Shown piece by piece: positions 34,742 through 44,849 of a DNA stretch of 64,000 bases. The notes under the pieces were generated by a model that made no database searches, was not told where the DNA came from, and worked only from the letters and a program-made list of their open reading frames with translations. A program made the position numbers and the translations under genes. Where the stretch lies: positions 9,342,501 to 9,406,500 of the forward strand of contig OY747705.1 of the NCBI GenBank assembly GCA_963556495.2, written 5' to 3'. Source of the DNA: Valencia hispanica (lineage: Eukaryota > Chordata > Actinopteri > Cyprinodontiformes > Valenciidae). The number at the start of each line of letters is the position of its first letter. Within the stretch, counting starts at the first letter, position 1.

Positions 34742-36186
34742 ATTTTTAACGTGTCCTGTTTGGCAGTGTGGAGCTCAGAATTGGTGTCTGAGTACCAAGA
34801 AGAAGCCCAACAGATTTACTTTCACAAGCGGAGCACTACAGCTTTTGCTATAGTACTCCACTTGATATATGTGTGAAAAATCTTTATTATGAATTGCTGG
34901 GAGTTTTATCTCCTGATGTTATGGACACGGAGACGGAAAATTAAGAGGAAGAAAGAAAGAAGATGAAGAAGAGAGGTAGGAAACAAAAAGTAATGAGAGG
35001 GGGTGAGTGGAAAATACAAGAGAGGAAAGGTAACAAAGAAAACACAGGAAAACATTGAAGTCTGCCTCCATACCAAAACAAAACACTAAAAAGGAACATC
35101 GACAAAACAAACCTAACATCGTTAACTATGAACTACACAACCACATCACACAAAAATGGATATAAAAATACAACGTCACAGAAAAACTCATGATACCGAT
35201 TAATCAAGCTCTAGTAATGATAACCTCAGCCCAAGAATATATCCTTAAACACCAGAGACCCCACATCTATGTGTGTGTGTTAGCATGCTGGTGCATATAA
35301 GGTTTCTCCATAAGAGTGTTCGATAGCTGGTCTGAGCAGGCAACAATCTGCTTGATGGACCCCCTACCTTCTAGGACGGAGACAAGCAGACCGCCAAGGG
35401 CCCCACAGTGGCGAGGCAGCCGACAGCCCAGGACCCCGACCAGATCACCTGTTCCTCCTCCGGACCCCAACCCCTGATGGCCCGTAGCGAACAGGGGTGT
35501 GAGAAGACCCCTAGCCTCTATCCTCCCGCTCGAGATGCGTGTTGTTATAATGTGCATTTAAAACAGAGGGGTGGGATGTGGGGAAGGTGGCCACACATCC
35601 CCCAACCCCCACCCCGAGCCCTCAGTGTCTATATGTGGTTTAACAGTGGGCACCGGCACCAGGGGTGAAGCTGATTGAACCGCTCCCCCTCTGGATGCCG
35701 AAAAGTGTGCCCACCCCAAAGTCCCTACATGTGTGTCGCATGTTATAAGTGGGAGTGTCTAAGTTGTATATTAAAACTGGGACCCAGGACGCCACGGGAC
35801 AGCGAGGAGGGAATCCCCTCCTCGCACCCCAGTGATGTTCCCATGCCCCAAGACCCTATATGAGTGGTAAAGTCATGGAGCGGGTGGACAGAGGTGTTCG
35901 GGGATGGGGAGGGAAGGACTGGGAGACAAAATGTCTTCCCAGGGAGCCAGCTCCCCGACTGACCCCAATAGGCACCGCTGTTCACCGGGATCCAGCAGGG
36001 GAGGGAGGCCATGGCACGTTCAACCCGGGGCCCATGGCCACAGCACCACCAAGCCCCACGGACCCCGAGGCAGTCCCCCCAGCCCCATCCCAGAAGGAGA
36101 ACTAAACCCACCCCGACATTCGCTCTATCAGAACACAAAAGACACTAGACACCCAGGTTGAGTTCGGCCCCCCCTCCAGCACATAT
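34742..36186 (-). mobile_element. LINE family A, copy 2 (minus), inserted in hAT B
   Basis: It is flanked by a 15-16-bp target duplication TATATTGTGATTTTT (34726-34741 and 36187-36202), the length expected of target-primed reverse transcription. The poly-A end is at the left, so the element lies on the minus strand and is 5'-truncated. The left 500 bp match copies at 23086 and 43580. The right 900 bp are GC- and C-rich and give long but meaningless frames on both strands. No reverse transcriptase remains. Confidence 0.75.
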
Positions 36187-36259
36187 TATATTGTGATTTT
36201 TTTCAACTTAACTGTAGAGAACTGTCACATCATTCTAAACACGCCAACCTGTTTCAAGA

Positions 36260-36916
36260 CAGTGGTCCCCAACCTTTTTTTCGCCACGGACCGGTTTAAT
36301 ATCAGACAATATTTTCACGGACCGGCCTTTAAGCTGTGGCGGATAAATGATGATGGACCGTATAAAAACGGGTTATTTTTAAAATTATAACAATAGACGT
36401 AAATCCAATGTGTATTCGGACCTTTATTAACAGCGTCCTCCTAACATCGAGCAGACAACATAACACGAGTAACACTCAGCCCCCTAACGCGCTCTTGTCG
36501 CCATGGTAACATGTAAACATACCTTTAATAATTCAAGATTTACCACAAAAACAAATACAAAGTGCATGAAAAATCTAACTCACCACAACGCTGAATCAGT
36601 GAGAGCCTTGGGCCTTTTCCCCTTTCCAAAGAAACGATCGAGAGACATTTGTTTTCTAACCATCTTGCTAGCCTGTGGGATTAATTTTAGCGGTAACTAA
36701 CTGTCACGTGACCAATACAAGCCTCTTGACGTGTCAAGACTGAGCTATGTAACGGGGATATCCGGTCATTTTTCAAAATAAAACAGCGGTCACCCTCAGA
36801 TAATAAATAAAACGGAAATACTGGAATTTACTTATTCTTTCTGTGTGGTTCACGGCCCGGTACCACATGACCCACGGCCCGGTACCGGTCCGTGGCCCGA
36901 GGGTTGGGGACCACTG
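36260..36916. mobile_element. hAT-type element C inserted in hAT B
   Basis: Terminal inverted repeats are CAGTGGTCCCCAACC and GGTTGGGGACCACTG, perfect over 15 bp. CGCCACGGACCGGTTTAAT lies just inside the left end and CGGTACCGGTCCGTGGC inside the right. Its position interrupts hAT B between CCAACCT and ACACATCCAG. Flanking 8-mers are only partly similar, so the target duplication has decayed. There is no transposase frame in its 657 bp. Confidence 0.8.
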
Positions 36917-37159
36917 CTTTAACACATCCAGCTTTATTACTAGATCTAGTTGATCCACTGGAACGAAGAAGGTGAAAACAGCCACCAAACTACCAGTCTG
37001 TTAATTTTACTACAAAAATGACTGTCATCATTAATGTTCCATTCAAATTCTAAAAAAATTAAATTAAAATAATAATCGATACATTGCTTTTGAGTATTGA
37101 TGCAATGTCATGACGTGATATCGTGATATTTCGGCGTTTCGATATGTTCTTACCTCCCT

Positions 37160-38566
37160 ACGCTAAAGGATAGTGCATTATTAATCCAAGATATTCATTA
37201 TTGTAGTACTTTGAAAGCCATTATTAAGCAGGATACATCCATTTACGTTGAATATTATGAATACATTGTGATGTAACATTTTTCTTTCTTACCTGGAATT
37301 CACAACAAAATTAGTCTTTGCAGATGGGGTTTCCAAAGTTTCACACACTGCTTGAAGAATTTCCATTGAATTCAATGCTGCACTTGACAGCAAGGTTATG
37401 CATCCCTCATTGACCTGTATGATAACTCTTCTATGTGCCAGCCTCAGCGGTCAGGCAAAACGGTTTCATGTAGTGCATATTTTGAGCTGCAGTTATTTGA
37501 GGCCAGGGAAAATGATCCGGTGAGATGTGGTGTATTGTCCACCTGCTCCAAAAACAACATATTTATCTCTAACTGTACCAGATCTTACCAACTACGAAAC
37601 AGTCAAAAACGATGTCTTTAGTTAACCGATTGTAATCCCAACCAGAGCTTTTGATTGGCGCTGTTCATTCCAAATCAACTCCACCAACACATTTAGAGTA
37701 GCGCTGAGCTAAAAACATCGAAAAATTCTTAAAAATTGATTTGGACGTCCAAAAAAATCGATGTAATAGTTTAACATTGTTTGCCCTTTTTACAGCTAGA
37801 ATAGGAGGGAAAAGTCCAGACGGGCATTTTAAGACTTGGGTCCGAAAGGGTAAAACAGTTTCGCCCGGTAAACTTCAACCCCAACCAGTGTCACGTCATT
37901 ACATTACAGTCATGTAACTAAGGTAACAGCTCCAAAAAAAAAACCGTTTTTAATAGCACTGACCCATATCAATATTGAATTGGAACAGATTGGATTGGAT
38001 CGGATCGTGATAATCGATTCTAACTCTTGAAAATCGGAATCCATTCTGTGATTATTAAAATAGAACCGCTGTTAAACACCCTGAGATAATCGCTGGATTA
38101 GTTTCATTTCACTGTTTTAATGGTAGTCTTGACTCCAGTTTTCCTGTCAAACTACACCCTCCAATTCCAATTCCATGCCATTCTCATGTGTGGCAAATAC
38201 GCAGCCTTGTAACAAAATGGGTGGGCGTGGTCTGCAACCGCTAATTTGCCCTCTAAACGGCTCATTCTGAAAGGGATGAAAACTGTTAAGAATTGAGCTG
38301 CTGAGATCGCTTTATGCGAGAGTGATTTTATGCAAAGAACTTCATGAACGCGTTTTGTACAGACCATAGACCTGTTATACATTGTTTGAAAAGAAGCACA
38401 ATATGTCCCCTTTAAGTTCTGGAGAAAAAATGTTCAGGAAGTAATAAACGTAACGTTAGACCACATGGCTTTGGTATGAAGAGGTCTTTGAAATACCCAG
38501 ACATCAGACAAATCTAGTGGACTCTATTGGCAAACAGAACATCTGTCATCATGGGATAGTTTGACA
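37160..38566. other. LRRC8C intron, unassigned
   Basis: Short CGAT-rich patches at about 37710-37760 and 37970-38040 look like decayed DNA-transposon ends, but no element could be delimited. No exon seen. Confidence 0.35.
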
Positions 38567-39499
38567 AAAAAATTGCAATATCGTGCAAAAGCTAATTTAT
38601 TTTAGTAATTCAACTTAAAAGGTGAAACTAATATATGATATGGACTCAATTTTGAGGATTATGGCTTACAGCTTATAAAAAACCAAAATTTAAAATGTCA
38701 GAAAATTAGAATATTGTGAAAAGGTTCAATATTTTAGGCTCAAAGTGTAACACTCTAATCAGCTAATTAATCCAAAACCCCTCCAAAGGGCTCCTGGGCC
38801 TTTAAATGGTCTTTCAGTCTGGTTCAGGAGGACTCATAATCATGGGGAGACTACTGACCTGACAGTTCTGTAGAAAACCATCATTGACATTGACATTGCT
38901 GACCTCTTTTTCCAGCAGGACTTGGTACCTGCCCACACTGCCAAACGTACCAAAACCTGGTTCAATGACCATGGGATTACTGCGCTGGATTGGCCAGCAA
39001 ACTCGCCTGACCTGAACCCCATAGAGAATAATATATTGAGCATTGCCAAGTGAAAGATGAGAGACATGAGATCAAACAATGGAGAAGAGCTGAAGGCCGC
39101 TATAGAAGCATCCTGGTCTTCCATAACTCCTCAGCAGAGCCACAGGCTGATATCATCCATGCCACGACACATTGAGGCAGTAATTGATGTAAAAGGAGCC
39201 CAAACCAAGTACTGAGTACATATACATGATTATACTTTTCAGAGGTCGTACATTTCTCTATTTAAAACCCTTTTTCTTCTTTCTTTTTTTTCATGTAATA
39301 TTCTAATTTTCTGAGAATTTGAATTTGGGGTTTTCATAAATTGTAAGCCATAATCATCAGAATTATAACAAATTAATGCTTGAAATATCTCGCTTTGCAT
39401 GTAGTGAGTATATATCATATATTAGTTTCACCTTTTACGTTGAATTACTGAAATAAATGAACTTTTGCACGATAATGCAATTTTTTCGAGTGTCACTTG
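38567..39499 (+). mobile_element. Tc1-like transposon with long inverted ends, internally deleted
   Basis: The left end (about 38567-38645) and right end (about 39415-39499) are inverted copies of about 80 bp. Landmarks are TTGCA(T/A)TATCGTGCAAAAG, TAATTCAAC(T/G)TAAAAGG and AACTAATATATGATAT. TA dinucleotides adjoin both ends (38565-38566 and 39500-39501). The remaining transposase, on the plus strand at about 38905-39210, includes [29 protein letters not shown] (with the last catalytic residue) and SMPRHIEAVI. The N-terminal half and the first catalytic residue are deleted, and a stop follows the catalytic block. Confidence 0.85.
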
Positions 39500-39501
39500 T
39501 A

Positions 39502-41368
39502 TATAAAACATGCAGCCCAATCGAGTCAGAAATGATTCATAAGACACAAAACTAATCTTCCTCCATGGCCGTCTCTGTCCTCAGATGTAAATACTACAGA
39601 AAACCAGTGGGGTGAGCTGAAGAGGAGAGAGCACAACGAAGCTTTCAGGATTGGGAACGATCTGGAAGGACTGCACTAAGACCAATGGTAAAATATCCCT
39701 CACTCCATCTTCCTACACGGCATAGGCCAGTTACGAGTGCCGAGGGATACCAAGGGTAGAAAAAATTACGGTTTACAAACCACTAAAAGTATGTCCTACC
39801 ACCGTGTGTGGTAGGACATATCGCTCTGTGTGTGCGCGTGTGTGTGTGGAAAAGCCAGCTGACCGACAGTGAGCAGCAACAGGTAGGGGGGGACAGACCT
39901 GTTTACTCTACATTCCATAAAACTCCATCCGTGACAGCACTTTCTCTGGCACCTTAATGGAACGACTCTGTAACTGCAAAACGTTAAAAGTTTTTGTACG
40001 AGTCACAAAGCAGAAAAATGTAAACAGGAATATTCTAATTATTTCCAAAACAGTAAACAAATAAACTTCAGGCTGCAGGTTAATGAACAAACCTAATTAC
40101 AGAGCCATAACTTATAGAGGTTATATGGGAAGAAAGGCCTAGTAAAAAAAAAAAAAAAAAAAGACCCGAATTGGGATGTTTGAATTAAGTTTTAATTTAC
40201 CAAAAGTTTCATGCTTTGTTCTGATTGGCTGAATGTGAATAGGAATGTTGTGGCTCTGAATTAAACTTGTTTTTTTGTTGTTTTTTTGGGGGGTTTGTTT
40301 TTTTTTTGGGGGGGGGGGGGGGCAAAAGTTCTGAGATGACTTTCTGTTTTGATTTGATGTTTAATAAATAAAGTGAACTAAACAACAGCTAAATATCTTG
40401 CATGTAAATGTAGCCTAATGATATGAAACATGCAGTAAGATACCCCTAAAGGTTCAAATTTGGCATTTTCATGTCATTCTGGAGAAGATCTGCTCTGATG
40501 GATTTTTTGTTTGTTTTTTTAATGAGCAGGTTTGCATGTAACATAGAAGTGTCGATATGCTTCCTGAAATAATGACAAATGCATGTTCAGTTGATGTCAG
40601 ATTAATAACAAGCTGTACAATAGGGACCCTGCGGACTGTGATGACCTCTTTAGGTAAGAATGAAATAAATAAGAAATAGCTGAAATCATGGGAAAAGTAA
40701 ATAGCAAGAGAAAATGCGTGCTGGCCACACAGGCAGGCAGGGAGGCAGGCAATAAGCCGACCGTGCGACTTGTTCCAGGTAGACAGTGGAGGAAAAACAC
40801 TGTCCTGCTGGATGAGTCAGCCATTGAATTGATATCCGGGTCTCTTCCTGACAGGAAACTTCCTTGAATCCCAGATATCCAGATATCCAAAAACAGACAT
40901 GGTAGGAACACACCCAGACTTCCAGCGTTACAAAAGTACCGTCTCGCCAAGGAGGTGGGGAAAAAAACAAGCCGCAATGCAGGACTTTATTTCTTCTTCT
41001 TTACGTGGGGTACATCAACGCAAATAAAAAAATAAAATAACAAAATGACATCATAGAAAGTGCTGACGAAGTCATGATTCAGAGGGGAATCGGCGAAAAT
41101 GATATATATATATATTTTAAAGTTAGGAGTTGAGAAGCAGAAGTGGTCGTTAAAACATTGAGGATAAATATAGCAGAGCCCCCTGCTGAGGCTGACGGGC
41201 GACCACTTTTCTCTGCGCTGGGTTTTTTTTTTTTTTTTTTTACACTACGCGTCTGAGGAGAAAACTAACGGTAATGCCGTCCAACTACTTTCCCCACCGA
41301 CTCCAAACACCACAGTAGGGTTATTCTACTTCCTAACGCGCTGAAATCATTGTCGTTGAAATGCTTAC
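39502..41368. other. LRRC8C first intron near the promoter
   Basis: It contains a poly-A run at 40143-40161, an impure T/G homopolymer tract at 40268-40322 and an (TA)n at about 41103-41115. No exon, RNA gene or delimited transposon was recognised. Confidence 0.45.
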
Positions 41369-41530
41369 CTTTTCTTTCTTTTCTCCTGGAGGCGAGCTTG
41401 AGCGCGGTCGGTGGGTTGCTCACGCGGTTCGGGCTCCCTCTCTCCCCGCTGACCAATGAGGCTTCCCGGATCCCCTGTCCCAGCACAGCGCGCGGGCATG
41501 GACTGTCAGCTGCAGGGGCGGGGACTTCTA
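41369..41530 (-). promoter_or_regulatory. lrrc8c: LRRC8C promoter and non-coding first exon
   Basis: On the minus strand a 5' splice site AAAAG/GTAAGC ends an exon at 41369, and upstream lies CpG-dense sequence up to about 41530. It contains an inverted CCAAT box (ATTGG on the minus strand, from 'gaccaatgagg' at about 41450), a GC box (GGGGCGGGG at about 41514-41523) and 'gcgcgcgggc'. It points at the LRRC8C coding exons, the first of which begins with a 3' splice site, giving a first intron of about 15.2 kb. The transcription start is not determinable here. Confidence 0.75.
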
Positions 41531-41600
41531 AAGAAACCCAAGCTCTCTTCTCTGTTTATGATGCACATACCACTCAGATGGGCGGGAATATAATAGGCTA

Positions 41601-41655
41601 ACAATAATAATAATAATAATAATAATAATTATAATAATTATAATAATAATAATAA
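41601..41655. repeat. (TAA)n microsatellite
   Basis: Runs of AATAAT with ATT interruptions. Confidence 0.9.
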
Positions 41656-41765
41656 TGCGATGGACTGGCGACCTGTCTAGGGCGTATCCTCGCCCGATGA
41701 ATGCTGGAGATAGGCACAAGCCCCCCGCAACAATTGCAGAAGATGGACAGGAGTAGATAATCTAT
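41656..41765 (+). repeat. 3' fragment of the tRNA-derived SINE
   Basis: It starts at GCGATGGACTGGCGACCTG, includes CTGGAGATAGGCACAAGCCCC, and ends GGACAGGAGTAGATAATC. This matches the last third of the copies at 2519 and 26597. Confidence 0.75.
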
Positions 41766-42959
41766 AATAATAAATAATCATAATAATTTATTATAAGAGA
41801 AGTGCACAATTCCAATTTATTAAACATGATGCAATCTTTGAGAGTAATTAGTTTCTAATTATAGTTTAGTCATATCAGAGTGAACCATGGTATAAGTAAG
41901 TAAGCCACTGCTTAGCCCAACCACCCCAGCCCCAAACCATCAGGGACCTGCCATAAATGCTTCATTGCTAACACGGATCTTTCATTTTCCGTCTTTTAAC
42001 TGATAATAAGAACACTGTTAATTATGATTTGACTGTTTTAGAAGGGGTGAATTAAAATGTTTTACATTGTTTAAAATCCAGGATTTAAATGAATGAAGTG
42101 CCAAGAACAATCTTGTTTTTTTTTGTTTGTTTCTGTCTTTCTTTCTGTTTTACTCAGATAATCTTGGTGTCGCCCCCCCCCCCCCCCCCCCCCCCCCACC
42201 CCCCAATTCCAACAGATCTGTATTGAAAATGCGCTTAGTGGTGGAGATGATGAGCTTAAGAAGAAGAGGGGCCCCAAACCAACTTCTGCTTAAGGCCCCA
42301 TACAAGCTTGGGTCAGCTCTGACGCATGAAGGCAAAAGTATATTCAAGTACTTAATGTATTCGTTGATTATTTTTTTTATATTTATGCCATTTTTTTGGG
42401 TGGTGGGGGGTGTTAACAATAGTCTAAACGTTCCACTATTTGTTTACCCTTTTTTAACCTGTAAACTCCTGATTGAAGGTTAAAAAATGCACAGGGTGTA
42501 CTGGTTTTTCACAGGGCAAGTTGCAACGATTTTGGATAAACATGATAAAATAGCTGAATTTCAAAGTGAATCTATCATGCTGTGGCATGCACAGTGACAA
42601 GATTATTCAGTGAGTATCATCATGTTGCAACCACAAACCACTGTGGCTTCTGGGTAATTTGAGCAGTAAACCAGCTTTGTTGTGCATAATTGTTGAAAAA
42701 AAAGGATAAAAAAGAGTTTTCTAACTTTTTTCCAGAGAAAAATCTGAAAAGTGTGGCATGCTCAATAATGCAGCCCCCTTTACTCTGACACTCTTGAATG
42801 AATCCCATTGCAATAGTTGCCTTTAGATATCACGTTATTTGTAACTAAAGCCTGCTTGCTTATTAATTTGTCTTAGTAAATAAAGTATGATCGGTTCAGA
42901 CGTTTGTTAGAATAAAATATAACTAAAATATTATTATTGTTATTGAATAGAACAAAACC
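41766..42959. other. Intergenic DNA between LRRC8C and KYAT3
   Basis: A poly-C tract lies at 42171-42203. No gene or delimited element seen; in particular there is no LRRC8B-like sequence. Confidence 0.5.
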
Positions 42960-43575
42960 ACCCTTTTTATTCCCCAAGTGGGGAAATTCAGGTGTAACAG
43001 CAGCAAGTTAATGCCAAGTGCGAGCATGCATATTCACACAAAGGTAAAACAATAGAAAATAACAAGACACTCTTCAATAAGGTTGAAAAAATGACATTCA
43101 GATTAACAGAAATGTGCAGCTGAGTAGGGTAGTTTCAAGAAAGAAGATGTGGATGTATAAGAGCATAAGAAAACAACAGACTACTGTAGAAGTGAAAAAA
43201 AGCAGTGCAAACAAATAGATGTGCAGAAAGCAGCAGGGATGTAAAGAATGACAGGTCATAAAGTCTATCAGCTGCTGGGAGGAAGGATCTGCGGTAACAC
43301 TTCTTAATGCACTGAGGAGGCAGCAGTCTGTCACTGCTGGAGCTCTCCAGTTCAGCAGCAGCTTCATCCATGGGGTGGGAGACACCGTCCATCAGTGATG
43401 TAATTTTAGCCAGAGTTCTTCTGTCTCCCAGTGTCTGCACTGACCTGAGAGGGCATCCTAGAACAGAGCTGGCCATCTCGATGAGCTTATCTAACCGGTT
43501 CCCCTCAGCTGTAGGGAAGCTGCTGCTTCAACAGGCAGCACCATAGAAGATGGCTGATGGGCCACCACAGAGTCA
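42960..43575. repeat. LINE-tail-like dispersed repeat, longer copy
   Basis: The first part matches 3050-3310. The rest includes 'atcagctgctgggaggaagg' with 'atctgcgg', 'gcagtctgtcactgctggag' and 'catggggtgggagacaccgt'. I recognise these words as a common fish LINE-like repeat but cannot name the clade. Open frames on the minus strand come from it. Confidence 0.5.
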
Positions 43576-44349
43576 AAGAATTTATTGTATTGTGTTATTG
43601 TATTTATATAACTATTTGTTGGTTGTGGTTGTGTGGTTCTCGGTTCGCATAGTCTGATTTGTTTTGTCGTTGTTGTTTTTTTCCCTCTCCCTGCCGTCCT
43701 GCGGGTGTGGATGCGGAGTGGGATGTTTTCTTGTCTTTTCTTTGTTCCCCTTCTTTTCTTGTACCTTCAGCTTACCCTCTCCCTCTTAACCTTTTTTCCT
43801 ACCTCTCTGCATCTTCTTCCTTTCTTCCCCTTTATTTTTCATCTCCGTTTCTCTGGCACATCAGGAAAAAAAAAACCTCACAGTAATCTCGAATAAAGAT
43901 TTCTTACACATGTATATCAAGCGGAGTACTATAGCAAAAGCCGTAAGGCTCCACTTGTGAAAGTAAATCTGTCAGGCTTCTACTTGGTACTCAGAAACCA
44001 ATTGAGTGATACAGTCGTGGCCAAAAGTTTAGAGAATTACATAAATATTGGAAATTGGAAAAGCTGCTGCTTAAGTTTTTATAATAGCAATTTGCATATA
44101 CTCCACAATGTTATGAACAGTGTTCAGATGAATTGCATAGTCCTTCTTTGCCAGGCAAATTCCACTGCATTTCATTGGTGTCATTAAAGGACCTGCTGAG
44201 ATCATTTCAGTAATCGTCTTGTTAACTCAGGTGAGAATGTTGACGAGCACAAGGCTGGAGATCATTATGTCAGGCTGATTGGGTTAGAATGGCAGACTTG
44301 ACATGTTAAAAGCAGGGTGATGCTTGAAATCATTGTTCTTCCATTGCTA

Positions 44350-44413
44350 ACCATAGTGATCTGCAAAGAAGCGCGTGCAGCCATCATTGCGTTGCATAAA
44401 AATGGCTTAACAG
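44350..44413 (+). pseudogene. N-terminal piece of the split Tc1 transposase
   Basis: The frame reads CKEARAAIIALHKNGLT just before the retroviral LTR. The next codons (G-K-D-I) resume at 51925-51935 on the far side of the retrovirus. This is the start of the first helix-turn-helix region of the transposase. Confidence 0.75.
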
Positions 44414-44828
44414 TGAAGAGATATAAATTCTGTTAATGTTGTATGAGGGTCTAATTTTGTAGTGCATGTGGAAAGACTTAGAAACCGTGAATAATCAAGA
44501 GGAATGTGGTACATCCTGTGTGCCTTTTGGTGAAGAAGCTGTGACCATTCTGTGAAGGAAGATCTATGTGGGAGGAGTTTCCTTTTAACTTGTTTCAAAT
44601 AAAAACCTTATGCTGAGATAAAGCTGTGCTCATTTACTAGAACTGAGTCCAGTGAACATGTCTCGCTGTTAAAATATATAATTGTTGTTCTTATTGCTCC
44701 TTTTTACAGAAATGAACGAGCACGCGGGAAGGTGAAATGAGAGCTCAGAGAGCCCAGGGTCATAAATTAAACGTGTGTCTGTTCCTTTAAGATAGGCTTT
44801 AAATTAGAGTGAAAACACCTTCTCAACA
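44414..44828 (+). repeat. 5' LTR of the endogenous retrovirus
   Basis: It starts TGAAGAGATATAAATTC and ends CCTTCTCAACA. A poly(A) signal AATAAA is at 44598-44603, and a possible TATA-like ATATAAAT lies at the very 5' end. It lacks the extra TGTTGTT heptamer seen in the 3' LTR. Confidence 0.92.
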
Positions 44829-44831
44829 ATT

Positions 44832-44849
44832 TGGTGACCCCGACGTGAT
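44832..44849 (+). other. Retroviral primer-binding site (tRNA-Trp type)
   Basis: TGGTGACCCCGACGTGAT begins three bases after the LTR end. It is the 18-nt complement expected for the 3' end of tRNA-Trp, the primer used by avian sarcoma/leukosis viruses by established knowledge. The match fixes orientation (plus) and the LTR boundary. Confidence 0.85.

Larger units (their letters stand above)
34634..37159. mobile_element. hAT-type element B, interrupted by a LINE and a second hAT
   Basis: The outer parts (34634-34741, 36187-36259 and 36917-37159) align in order with the uninterrupted 362-bp copy at 55639-56000. Landmarks are TGTGTATTGGCAAG, GATACGGTATATTGCAATACT, CTGTAGA..ACTGTCACA, GATCCACTGGAACGAAGAAGG and the closing TTACCTCCCT. 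It is flanked by 8-bp direct repeats with two mismatches (GCACTAAA at 34626-34633, ACGCTAAA at 37160-37167), fitting a hAT insertion. It is non-autonomous, with no transposase. Confidence 0.75.

Noticed and set aside
35267..36161. Several overlapping GC-rich frames of 81-131 codons on both strands
   Set aside because: They lie in the C-rich section of a 5'-truncated LINE copy. No domain is seen, both strands are open at once because of base composition, and there is no splice context.
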